Part shown: positions 18,434 through 27,800 of the stretch, piece by piece
How positions within the stretch are numbered: the first letter of the stretch is position 1
Layout of the letters: every line of letters starts with the position of its first letter
Source: CAVSXS01 sp963767715
Lineage (GTDB): Bacteria; Chloroflexota; Ktedonobacteria; Ktedonobacterales; Ktedonobacteraceae
Length of the DNA stretch: 64,000 bases
Assembly (NCBI GenBank): GCA_963767715.1
Contig: CAVYFA010000001.1
Span: forward strand, 434,001 to 498,000
Reading direction: 5' to 3'
Made by a program: the position numbers and the translations under genes
The notes under the pieces: generated by a model
The model's input: the letters and a program-made list of their open reading frames with translations, nothing else
Told to the model about the DNA's origin: nothing
Database searches by the model: none

Positions 18434-18776
18434 TGAACTTTCACAACCAAGATCAGTCATGTCATCCTTCGCTAGCGCTCAGGATCTGACGCGCTGGCAG
18501 CCGACTTTGATCGGTCATGTACAGTCATCGGCTCCAGCCGTTCAGAGCGATGACGAGGATTCGCGCCGATCAATCGTGCACAATACCTCTGGATGATCTA
18601 TGTCGGCCTGGCCGTTCAGATCAATGACGAGGATTCGCGCCGATAAATCGGCGGTGGGCACGATAAATCGGCCCCTACTTTTGTTGTTACGATCATTAAC
18701 ACGAGCATGATAAAGCATTCTGATATGGTGATATACTACATTAGTATCATCACCTGCTAACTAGAAGGAACAACCC
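18434..18776. repeat. Intergenic repeat cluster: family C, 40-nt direct repeats, family A
   Basis: There is no gene here. The stretch contains a family C motif (TTCGCTAGCGCTCAGGATC near 18470). It also has two near-identical stretches of about 38 nt, 74 nt apart (18538-18575 and 18612-18650), that share GATGACGAGGATTCGCGCCG in one copy and a close match in the other. The second runs into a family A palindromic copy (18636-18680). Confidence 0.7.
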
Positions 18777-19398
18777 ATGTCCATTCGTATCGATGTCTGG
18801 TCGGACTTTGTTTGACCGTTTTGTTACCTGGTAGGCTCCAGTTTGGAGCAACTCGAAGAACACTACGATGTCGCCATTCAGTGGCACTCGTTTGAATTGC
18901 ACCCTGCCGGTTCGCCGCCTATATCGCCGGAACGGCGCGCGCGCATCATGGCGGGACGGCCACAGTTGCAGCAGCGGGCACGCGAACAGTATGGCCTGGA
19001 GATGAACCCTGGCCCGTTGGATACCAATAGCCGGCCCGCGCTGGTGCTTGAGAAGTATGCCGAGACGCAGGGCAAAGGGTGCTGCTTTCCACGTCGCCAT
19101 GATGCGCGCTTACTGGGAGCAGGCTCGGGATATCGGCGACCCGGCTGTTTTGCGGGAGATAGCAGAGCAGGTCGGCCTCAATACGAAGGATTTCGAGCAA
19201 ATCCTGGCGAGCGAGGCATTCGATGAGCAGGTGACTGCTGACGTGGACCTGGCGCATGATTACGGCATGACCGGCGTGCCCGCGCTGATCTTTGCCGACC
19301 ATTACCTGGTGGTGGGCGCGCAGCCGTACCAGGTGCTGAAGCAGGTTGTCGAGCGGGTCATCGAGGAGGAAAAGGGCGGCGAGGTAGAACGGGAATAA
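18777..19398 (+). CDS. DsbA/FrnE-family thiol oxidoreductase with TGA at first active-site Cys; frameshift near 19080
   Basis: A thioredoxin-fold protein of about 206 residues when repaired. From ATG 18777 it reads MSIRIDVWSDFV, then TGA (18813-18815), then PFCYLVGSSLEQLEE. The family motif here is CPFCY or CPWCY, so TGA stands exactly at the first catalytic cysteine. A perfect 6-bp hairpin with a GTT loop lies 20-34 nt after the TGA (18835-18849). One extra T near 19080 later breaks the frame; removing it gives QGKGAAFHVAMMRAYWEQA. The cis-Pro region GMTGVPALIF is intact. Either a selenocysteine form or a pseudogene. Confidence 0.75.
18835..18849 (+). promoter_or_regulatory. Hairpin downstream of in-frame TGA (SECIS-like candidate)
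   Basis: GCTCCA, loop GTT, TGGAGC. The stem is perfect, the loop starts with G, and the loop lies 25 nt after the TGA. This matches the loose layout of bacterial SECIS elements. Short hairpins are common by chance, so the evidence is weak alone. Confidence 0.3.
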
Positions 19399-19402
19399 CG
19401 GC

Positions 19403-20189
19403 ATGTTCGCGCTCAAATTGCTGCTGTCGCCCATGCTCATCGGTATGGTCAGCCTGGCGGGTCGCCGTTGGGGACCGTCGGTGAGCGGCTGGCTCGTCGG
19501 GCTGCCACTGACATCGGGACCGGTTCTCTTGCTCCTCGCGCTCGATCAGGGGACGACGTTCGCGGCCCGCGCTGCGCAGGGAACACTGCTCGGGCTGATC
19601 TCGGTGTTGTGCTTTTGCCTGGCCTATAGCTGGTGTTCCTTTCGCCTGAACTGGCTGAGCAGCCTGTTGCTGAGCTGGTGCGCCTTCTTTGTCTCGACCG
19701 CGCTGCTACTGCATGTCTCGGCGCCTCTCCTGCTGACTTTCGCGTGCGTCATTGTATTCACCGCGCTTGTGCTGATGCTTTTCCCACGCAGCAGGAAGCA
19801 ATCGAAGATAGATGGAGGCGCCGCCATGGGAAACTCCGCTGCGCATGGTGATGGCGGCCACGTTTGTGCTGCTCATCACGGGAATATCCAGCGTGATCGG
19901 CCCGCAACTGAGTGGATTGCTCACGCCGTTCCCGATGTTCGCCAGCATTTTAGGGGCCTTCACCCACCGTTTTCAGGGTGCGGAAGCCGCCAGGCAGTCG
20001 CTGCGCGGTGTGGTGATCGGTTCGTTCACTTCTGCTATTTTCCTGCTGGTCGTAGCGGGAACGTTGGAGCGAATGGGCATCCTGGTCGCCTTTAGCCTGA
20101 CGTTGCTGGCAACAGTGCTGGCGCATGGCTGCTCGTTCTGGCTGATGCAACGGCGCGGGCGCGAGCGGGAGAGCGTGGGGACAGGGTAG
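19403..20189 (+). CDS. Multi-TM membrane protein, frameshifted near 19808
   Basis: About 261 residues when repaired. The first half (MFALKLLLSPMLIGMVSLAG, then TM helices such as GTLLGLISVLCFCLAYSW) and the second half (MVMAATFVLLITGISSVIG, GVVIGSFTSAIFLLVVAG) lie in different frames joined by one extra base near 19808. Together they give about seven or eight TM helices with a repeated GP.xSGxLxxxP motif in each half, which suggests an internally duplicated transporter-like fold. The family is not named with confidence. It starts 4 nt after the DsbA-like gene, so the two are probably co-transcribed. Confidence 0.7.
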
Positions 20190-20262
20190 GGGTGAAGGGC
20201 GACGAATGGGCATAAATCATCAAGGGCTATAAAGAGAAAGATGAGAGGAGCGGAGAGGTTTC

Positions 20263-20517
20263 ATGGATTGTCGCGTTGGCTGCGGGGCGTGCTGTATCGC
20301 GCCGTCCATCTCGTCGCCGCTGCCAGGTATGCCGCATGGCAAGCCGGCGGGGGTGCGCTGCCTGCATCTCACGCGCTATCATCGCTGCGCGCTCTTTGGC
20401 AGGCCGGAGCGGCCGGAGGTGTGCAGGCGCTTGCGGCCATCGGAGGAGATGTGCGGGCGTTCGGCGCGCGAGGCGTTTGTACGGCTGGCGTGGATGGAGC
20501 GGGCGACAAAAGTGTGA
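20263..20517 (+). CDS. YkgJ-type cysteine-cluster protein
   Basis: An 84-residue protein with CRVGCGACC at the N-terminus, then a conserved Cys near residue 34 and C-terminal cysteines (ALFGRPERPEVCRRLRPSEE, MCG). This is the Cys-cluster pattern of the YkgJ/UPF0153 family, probably a Zn or Fe-S binding protein. GAGAGG precedes the ATG. Confidence 0.85.
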   Translation: MDCRVGCGACCIAPSISSPLPGMPHGKPAGVRCLHLTRYHRCALFGRPERPEVCRRLRPSEEMCGRSAREAFVRLAWMERATKV

Positions 20518-20531
20518 GCGTGGGCACCCGT

Positions 20532-20585
20532 GGTATCAGTGGTATCTAAGGTATCTATGGTATCCGAGGTATCAGTTGTATCCCT
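20532..20585. repeat. 9-nt minisatellite, six copies
   Basis: The units are GGTATCAGT, GGTATCTAA, GGTATCTAT, GGTATCCGA, GGTATCAGT and TGTATCCCT, head to tail. No spacers are present, so this is not CRISPR. Confidence 0.9.
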
Positions 20586-20694
20586 GGATGTCATCATGAA
20601 GGGGTGTATGAAAAAATTGTAAGTAAGCAAGAACAGCGAAAGCAAGGAACCGATGAGGCGGCCAGGGGAGAGCATGCTCACAGAAATCAACAGA

Positions 20695-20741
20695 CTGGCC
20701 GATAAACTCGGCGGTGTGGCACGCGATGAATCGGGCCCTAC
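20695..20741. repeat. Dispersed repeat family A copy
   Basis: TGGCCGATAAACTCGGCGG, then GCACGCGATGAATCGGG, then CCCTACT. Other copies lie near 18640, 31232, 32208, 33892 and 62775. Confidence 0.75.
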
Positions 20742-20817
20742 TCTGGCCTGATGGTCGTTTGACTACCACTTTATTCATACATCCATCATGAAGGACCTGG
20801 TTGCTGTGGAAGGCTGG

Positions 20818-20917
20818 TTGGGACATTTGGGACAGGGCTGTCCATTGGGTGATGCCGTTGGAGCAAGCTGTGGACTGGCCTGAGATGGTTGGGACATTTG
20901 GGACATTTAGGACAGGG
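20818..20917. repeat. GGGACATTT direct repeats
   Basis: TTGGGACATTTGGGACAGGG (20818-20837) recurs at 20889-20917 with one additional 9-nt unit. Confidence 0.7.
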
Positions 20918-21018
20918 TTATGTTGTCGGTTGATTGTGCCAGGCGGAGATGATCGGGGGTAATGTTAAGGTGCGAGACGCAGGGGAGGAGAGTCTTGTTC
21001 CCTGAGCCTATCTTGTGT

Positions 21019-21465
21019 TCAGTATAGCAGGGGGTGCATAACCATCTTCTCAGCAAACTCGATCTCTTTTTCAATGCGCTTGTTCAACTCAGGACGGGTA
21101 TTCAGTTCTTTGGCGCGCTGATAATCACGTAGAGAACGCCCAAAACGCGATGTGAAGCGGCTCGCCATGCCTCGATTGAACCACAAGTCAGCATCGTTGG
21201 GATCGATAGACAAACCTTCCGTGAGGGCTTCGTAACTTTCCGAGAAGTTTTGCAACATGGCATGCGCCACGCCAACTTGCAGCAGAGTATCAACGCGCAA
21301 CTTTGAGCGCGGCGGAAGGACATTTAGTAAGCGTTGGCCAACAGCAACCGCCTCTGTATAGTTCCCCTGAACCATGTGATGTTGCATCAGGTCAAAATAC
21401 CTGTCAGCCTGCGTTGAGATGCTTGTGACCGCCCTCTGCTTGCGGCGTCTCGACTTCTTCGCCAT
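21019..21465 (-). CDS. TPR-repeat protein
   Basis: A 148-residue protein with a very basic N-terminus (MAKKSRRRKQRA), followed by about three tetratricopeptide units. They are recognisable by pairs such as HHMVQGNYTEAVAVGQRLL and EGLSIDPNDADLWFNRGMA. It is probably a cytoplasmic scaffold; the partner is unknown. Confidence 0.8.
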   Translation of the reverse strand: MAKKSRRRKQRAVTSISTQADRYFDLMQHHMVQGNYTEAVAVGQRLLNVLPPRSKLRVDTLLQVGVAHAMLQNFSESYEALTEGLSIDPNDADLWFNRGMASRFTSRFGRSLRDYQRAKELNTRPELNKRIEKEIEFAEKMVMHPLLY

Positions 21466-21608
21466 GCTCTCTCAGCCTTTCCCGTGACCAGATTTGTGAA
21501 GCCAGGATATTAGAGGAAATGTAATGATATCCTGGTATCAAAGATACTTCGCTAAGAGCATGGTATCACATGCATCAAGAGGGGATGGAGAGCGCTTGCT
21601 GAGCATTA

Positions 21609-22306
21609 CTATCGTGCAAGTTCCAGTTCGGGTTCATTCTCTTCGATTGCGCTGAGGTGGTGCGTAATGAGCTCAAAGCTCCAGGGGTATCCCTCATGAA
21701 ATTTCGCTTGCACAATGGCGCCATTGGGAATAGGATTATCGAATAAGTACTTTCGAAATTCACGCATCTCCTCGGAGGTTGGCGTTATCTCGACCGCGAT
21801 TCAGGAGCCATAGGAAAGCAGAAATAAATTGCTCGTGGCTGAATACTGCGATTGTGTTAAATTCCGAAGATTCGAGGTTCGCTTTGCAATAACGAACGCG
21901 GTTTATGAATTGCTCAAACGACTCTGCACCTGGGCCATCAATCGCTGCAGGATCAGCTATTTCCCAGAAGAGCATTCACCACAGGCTGCCTGTCATAAAC
22001 TGTTGAATATTCATTGCGCCAGGAAGAAAGGTAGGTAAATTCTTGCACAGGCCATTGCTCTTCGACAGTTGGTAATAAACTTTCTTGTGACAAGAAATAT
22101 CTGAGCGGTAAAGCCGCCTGTTGTGTTCGCAAGAAAGGCGAAGTAACAATGAAGTCTGGGATTAGGGAAGCTTGTAGCAGATAGGCTGCAACTCCTTTGG
22201 ATTGAGCAAAACCTTTATTCGTGAGTTCAACAGTCTCATAAGAGTCAGTTGGATAGCCAGCATTCGCCTGACTTTCTCCATGACGTATAAGTAACACAGT
22301 AGGCAT
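21609..22306 (-). CDS. Histidine phosphatase superfamily protein, two frameshifts
   Basis: About 231 residues when repaired. The phosphohistidine motif is at the N-terminus (LLIRHGESQAN), the second Arg is in FLRTQQAALPL, and the second catalytic His is in VFSHEQFI. The frame breaks near 21965 (VVNA joins FWEIADPAAIDGPG) and near 21795 (LWLLNR joins ITPTSEEMREFRKYLFD). The last part, ending HHLSAIEENEPELELAR, has its stop at 21609. GGAGGG is present upstream of ATG 22306. Substrate unknown: small phosphate ester or phosphoprotein. Confidence 0.75.
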
Positions 22307-22403
22307 TCCCTACACCCTCCATAGAACGTACGTTCAATTGTGAAGTTTAAATGTAATCTTCCTTACAATTGTAACGGCTTGAAAATGGATTTATCGGCCC
22401 TTT

Positions 22404-22946
22404 TTATGACAAATTACTGACAACATCAGCGCATATATATGCTAGTGCGGCTTCCAGACAGTTTTCAAAGGGATTTCGGGTTTCTAAGATTAAAATATCA
22501 GCCGGCAGGTGCCTAAATACGTAAAAATAGTCGGCCATCGTCGCCGGGTCAGCCCGGATTGTGGTCGTCTGTTTCGGACGGGTGATCACTCGATAGTGGC
22601 GGAGATCTCTGTCTGCTACACAAAGGATAATCTTGAGTTGAGCATTCTCAATGCTGTTCACAATCTTCCTTACCCGATCAAGAATAAAAGGCTGTAGCGC
22701 GGCGGTATCAAATATCACTGATGTTTGCTGCATTACCAGTTCGCTATGTAGAGTACGAAAGGCCAGTTCATATGCGATATTGCCAGCCAGCTCTATATCT
22801 AATCCGTAATCGAGTAGCACTTCTTTATGTCCATCTTTATCGACGACATGCCAGTCAAGTTCACGGCCAAGAGCACGGGCCAGCGTCGATTTTCCCGAGC
22901 CGGGAAGACCTGCCATCATAAGCAGGGTAAGCCCATTGTTTTCCAT
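22404..22946 (-). CDS. Small P-loop kinase-like ATPase (AAA_33 type)
   Basis: A 180-residue protein with Walker A GLPGSGKSTLARALG near residue 14, and a VDKDGHKEVLLDYG segment typical of phosphotransferase-like AAA_33 proteins (zeta toxin and nucleotide kinase relatives). Arginines of a lid region are in YRVITRPKQTTTIRAD. AAGGAT supports ATG 22946. The substrate is unknown. It is one of three such small kinases in the window. Confidence 0.8.
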   Translation of the reverse strand: MENNGLTLLMMAGLPGSGKSTLARALGRELDWHVVDKDGHKEVLLDYGLDIELAGNIAYELAFRTLHSELVMQQTSVIFDTAALQPFILDRVRKIVNSIENAQLKIILCVADRDLRHYRVITRPKQTTTIRADPATMADYFYVFRHLPADILILETRNPFENCLEAALAYICADVVSNLS

Positions 22947-23073
22947 GAAATATCCTTCTAATGTGCATGGCTATAACAAGCAATTACAGTACACTCTCTC
23001 CGTATATTAGACGTCAGCAATTCGCGAATATAAAAATATCTTGGGCAATAGATTGGAAATGTGCATAAATAGA

Positions 23074-23111
23074 GGGGATTGACCTCTACTTTCACAAAGA
23101 GGTCAATCCCC
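23074..23111 (-). terminator. Perfect 14-bp hairpin downstream of the ATPase gene
   Basis: GGGGATTGACCTCT (23074-23087) pairs fully with AGAGGTCAATCCCC (23098-23111), with a 10-nt loop. It lies 44 nt past the stop of the minus-strand ATPase gene and is followed by TCTATTTAT on that strand, so it is a plausible terminator. Confidence 0.6.
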
Positions 23112-23154
23112 CAGTCAGTTGCACTCAGAACGCTAGGATAATCTCATCCGATGA

Positions 23155-24565
23155 TCACATATCAACCAGGACGTTGTATAGTTCGGCGATAGCGGCATTA
23201 TGCTTGCGATAATATTGCCGATCGTTGGTAAATTCCAGGCGAGCCGCTATTTCACGGTGCTTGAGATGATAGCGTGAAAAGTATCGATAATCTAGGATGT
23301 TATAAAAGTACCAACTCGGCTCGGTATCTGTGCGCGGCCCGATACCTCGCAGATGCTCAATTGCCTCTTGTAGGACACTGCGAATAACCTTGCCTCTTTC
23401 AATTGATGTCAGTGATGCATTTCCGTTGAGCCGACGTTCTACACCCTTGATCTGGTGCAGATTTGCGTCTCCCAGCGCCCCCAGATTCTGCATTTTCTTC
23501 AACACCCCTTCAAGCTCCTTTACATCCTTCTCAGAGTTTTCAGCAGTCTTGCTAGGCAGATCAATTTTGTTGATGTCACGTACGAATTGTCTGAAGAAGG
23601 CACTTTCTGTCAATTCAGAAAATTGCCGATCACGCTCATTGTTCTGGACTTTATCTCTAATTTTGGCTTTGTCTATTTTTGTTAAGCGGTACCAGGTATC
23701 TTGAAAAAGTGGCTTCAGGGTACTATACGCCTTGTTCAAGAATCGCTGCTTTAGCGCCTCCTTATCAGGTGATTGCAGCTTTAGATCAAAGAGAACGGCG
23801 CAGGCTCTTAAAATGAAGCAAGGATGCAGGCCAGAATATTTAATGACCCATTCGACTTCTTCATCGGCGAAGGTTAAGCCAGCACGTTTAGCAGGTTCCT
23901 GGATGAGCTTCCTGGCCTCTTCTCGCGTCAACTCGGCAAGCTTGATTTCGTCGAAGATGTTGAAGAAAGGAGAATCCTTGATACGTTTGTGGCTCAGCAC
24001 GTATAATGGCTCGACTGTAGCAGTGACATACGTGATTTTGCCATTGCTGGATTGCGAACGCAAGAAGGAGAGAAATTCAGGACCAATGCGCTTATTGCGA
24101 GTAATCGATTCAAAGGAGTCGAGCAATAGGACTAGCCTGAAATTTTGATCGAACACTTGCGCCAAAACACTGAGATAGAGATCAGCCCCGTTCTCAGCAG
24201 CTTGAAGCACTACACCGTGCTCTCTCGCTTGTTGCATGATTGAAGTGCTCACATGCTGGAAAAAACTATCAGCAGTATGGTAGATAGATTCCCGCATGTC
24301 AAGCAGGACAAAGAGATGATGGCTCAAGTCCTCAGAAAAAGCGCTTCTGCATTTGCTGCTGGCAGGCGCACCAGAGGAAAGAAGACTTTCCTATTAGCCG
24401 GGGGCCTGTTACAGAGACAGATTGGTAAATGGCTATGTCTCGATAGAACTGTCTTAGCTGTACCTCCCGTCCATGAAACATAGGGAGCATTTGGGCGCTA
24501 TGAATCGGGTTCTTATTAATGAAGGGATTTTCAAGAATCTTATTTTCCGACGGCTGTTGTCCCAT
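23155..24565 (-). CDS. AAA/STAND-type ATPase, frameshifted near 24335
   Basis: About 469 residues when repaired. AAGGAGG precedes ATG 24565. The start reads MGQQPSENKILENPFINKNP, then the MFHGREVQLRQFY box common before such ATPases, then Walker A TGPRLIGKSSF. One extra T in a run near 24335 breaks the frame; its removal gives QKRFFEDLSHHLFVLLDMRE. Walker B is LVLLLDSFESI and a sensor region is ITYVTATVEPLYV. The C-terminal third is helical and ends in a possible DNA- or protein-binding segment (FYNILDYRYFSRYHLKHRE). It is divergent from the giant propeller-ATPase gene, 241 nt away. Confidence 0.75.
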
Positions 24566-24689
24566 GCAAAACCTCCTTACACAAAACAGTTAGTGCCCTA
24601 GTCTGAAGTATACGTCTACCCAATCCATCACGTATGCCAAAATTATGACAAATTGAACATACCCTACTACGGCCGGTTGTGCTGTATGT

Positions 24690-24746
24690 ATTATACTACT
24701 GTTTAAATGTCAGCATTTTGACATATGCAGACTCTTTTTTTAGCAT
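24690..24746. promoter_or_regulatory. Divergent promoter region between the two ATPases
   Basis: On the plus strand TTGACA (24718-24723) is followed after 17 nt by TAGCAT (24741-24746), a plausible sigma-70 promoter for the giant gene. On the minus strand TATAAT (24690-24695) could be the -10 of the ATPase gene; its -35 is not clear. Confidence 0.45.
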
Positions 24747-24806
24747 ACACTGAAGAAGAACCCAGAGGAAGTAGCTATATGAAATAACGCGGGAAGGATA
24801 GAAGAC

Positions 24807-27800
24807 ATGGCTACCATGAAGAGTAAGAATCTCAAAGATGCCCTTGCTAAAGGCCTGGGTGTTGTTACGCGTATATGGGATTATAAGGTAAAGGACTGGG
24901 TCACAAGTGTCTTCGCAGCCGATATCGATCACGATGGTGAAGCTGAGGTTATTGCTTGCTCGCGTGACGGGCGTGTGTATTGTCTCAACAGTGCCAGTGG
25001 AGGTGGGCGATGGGAGCGCATCTTGCCGAAAAAGGTATGGGTCGGTACGGGCGTGACAGGAGACGCTTTCAGTGGGGGTAAAGAATCCAAAGCGCACATC
25101 ATCGTTGGCACGCGAGATGGCTACGTTTTTGTGCTGGATAAAGATGGAAGAACACTTACTATAAATGGTCAGGCGCTTCCTTATGATAGAGATGGTCGGG
25201 CACTTGATATCGAAGCGGATAAAAACGCAAGCTGGTATAGCACAAATGATGTCATCCGCCAGGTTTATGTCGATCCACAAATCCTTCTACTATAGTCATC
25301 GGCTCCGAAGACCGCTCCGCGTATGGCATTGACTATACAACTGGAGAACCGTGGTGGAAATATCCAACAAGTGGGTGGGTGCGCACGGTTTTCTCTTTTG
25401 ATATCAATGGGGACAGCAAACCGGAGACGCTGCTTGGTTCGACCGATAAACTTCTCTACATCCTTGATTCCGAAGGTCGGCTTATTAACAAATGCAACAT
25501 GAAGTACCCCGTGCATACCATAACAGCTGCCGACATCGATGGTGATGGACGTATTGAGATTCTAGTCGGCACGGACGGCAAAGATCTGACCGCTCTTACC
25601 TTTGATGTAAACTGTGGCTTCACAGAGAAATGGCGCAAACAATTTCCTACCCGATTACTCTCGCTTTGTGTGGCCGATATTGATGGAGATGAACGCCTGG
25701 AAATCATCGCAGGCTCTGACAATGGATACATTTATATTCTCGACGGAAATGGTGAGATTACCTGGCTGCACAACCACCACCATCGCATTTACAGCATTTT
25801 CCCCTTTGATATCGACCATGACGGCTTGCCAGAACTCCTGATCGGCTCGGATAACAATGTCGTGCGAGCGATGCGGGTGCGCCTGCAAAAGGGCCTGAAG
25901 CAGGAAATTCTTCGCTATTACAGGCTACTCGGTCAGCCTGAAGTATCAACTGTCACCGCCCTCAAAAGCGCGGAGCGCGACTTGCTCCGAGATATCCTGA
26001 ACAAGTGGGAGCGGCAATTCGTAACGTTGCAGCAAGCCGAGGAACAGTCGAGAAAAGGAAATCATAAAGAAGCGCTCGCCATACTCCTTCGTCTGCAACA
26101 GCAGAGGGTCCAGCAGCCCTGGCGCGAGAGGACAAAAGGACATGCGCGCTCTGTCTGTTTCCGGCAGGCGCTGGAAGATTCTCAGCGAGAGATCGTTATC
26201 GGCACCAGCGAGGGAGATGTACTGATCTACAGCGCAGTGGGCCAGAGGAGGTGGCGCAAGCACATTTCTGACCGAGTTCTTGAACTACAAACCGGATTCA
26301 TTGACCACCATAAAAGAGAAGAGATAGTCATTTGCAATTCAGATAGCCACCTCTCCATCATCAGCGGCACTGCCAAGCGCGAACAGCATGACTATCCTAT
26401 CAATTCGCGTATGTCAAGCATTAGCTTGACCGCTCCCAGGAGAAGTCATGGCTTCGCTGAAATCATTATTGGAACCGAAGAAAATAAGCTTCTTATTTTT
26501 CGTGGAGACTTACAACACTCCCTTGGCACGATTGAGACACAAGAGGGCATACGCCTTGTCAGAGCATATACTCAGGGCGAGGAACACATTACCGATATCG
26601 TAGCAGCCGGTGTGAGCAACAGGGTTTATGCATATGCACGCAATCAAAAAGTCCCTGATTGGAGCTATGAAACGCGAGACCATATTCGCGCGATCTGTCT
26701 CAAAGACATCAACAAGGATGGACAATTCGAGGCGCTTATCGGCTCAGAAGATCGTAATATTCACGTTCTGGACCATCATGGCAATCTGCTGTGGCGCTAC
26801 TTCTTTCCACATAGTGTACTGTGTATCGACGCAGCAGATATCGATAATGATAAAAAGTGTGAGATCTTTGTTGGTTGTGCCGATGGCTACCTCTATGTCC
26901 TGAGCAGTGATGGAGAATACCAGTGGAAATACCGGGCTGATGATCGCATCCACGCGGTGCGCGTTGCAGATATCGACAAGGATGGCAACTTCGAGATCGC
27001 GCTGGGTTCAGAAGATGAACTCGAACTGCTGCGCCTAGTCAACCAGCAAGAGCTTCAAACGCTGATCGATCAACACTGGACAGCACTCCTTGAAGAGCAA
27101 TCTGTAGAGACAGCTATTCACGACCTACTCTTCCTGGCTCCAACTGACCCCTACCTGCAAGCCTTTGCTCTCAGTAAGCTCGTGCAGTTACCTTCATTTT
27201 CATCAGATGACTTCAGCCTGATTGAATTGATGGCAAAAGAGGGAGTTTTCGAAGTACGACAATCAATCGCTGGTCTCCTCGCCTCCCACGGCTATAACAA
27301 GGTCACTCCTGAAAGGGCCAGCCACATCCTTTACCAGCTTTTAACAGACGCTGTGCAGGAGGTGCGGGCTACAGTGGTCGAGAACATTTCGGCATTCATT
27401 GATCAAGATTGGCAATCAGGGTTCTCGTACCTCGAACGCTTTTCAGAAAACGATAATAGGCACATCCGGCGGCTGGTAATGCTCAAGTTGTATCAGGTCA
27501 TCGACATACAATCGGCGGGATTGACGCACGATCGGCAGCGAACAATCTTCAAGTTGCTTCTGGCAGGAGTTCTGATTCCGAATCCGAGTGGGTGCGACAG
27601 GAGGCAGCACGCAGTCTTGCACATTTCCTGGACCTGTACCCGGGAAGGCTGATCGTCAATACGCAAGTGTTGATCGAGATGCAGGTGAATATCAAGATTT
27701 TCAAGCGCATTGCCCAGTGCTCTACATCTCATTTCGTAAAAAACTACCTCAACGCTGTCATCAAAGTACTTGAAGGCGTCACCGACGAGAATGCTTTGGA

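Larger units (their letters stand above)
20518..21018. other. Gene-free repeat-rich stretch
   Basis: No gene supported. It contains a 9-nt minisatellite (20532-20585), a family A copy (20695-20741), and two copies of a GGGACATTT-based repeat (20818-20837 and 20889-20917). Confidence 0.65.
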
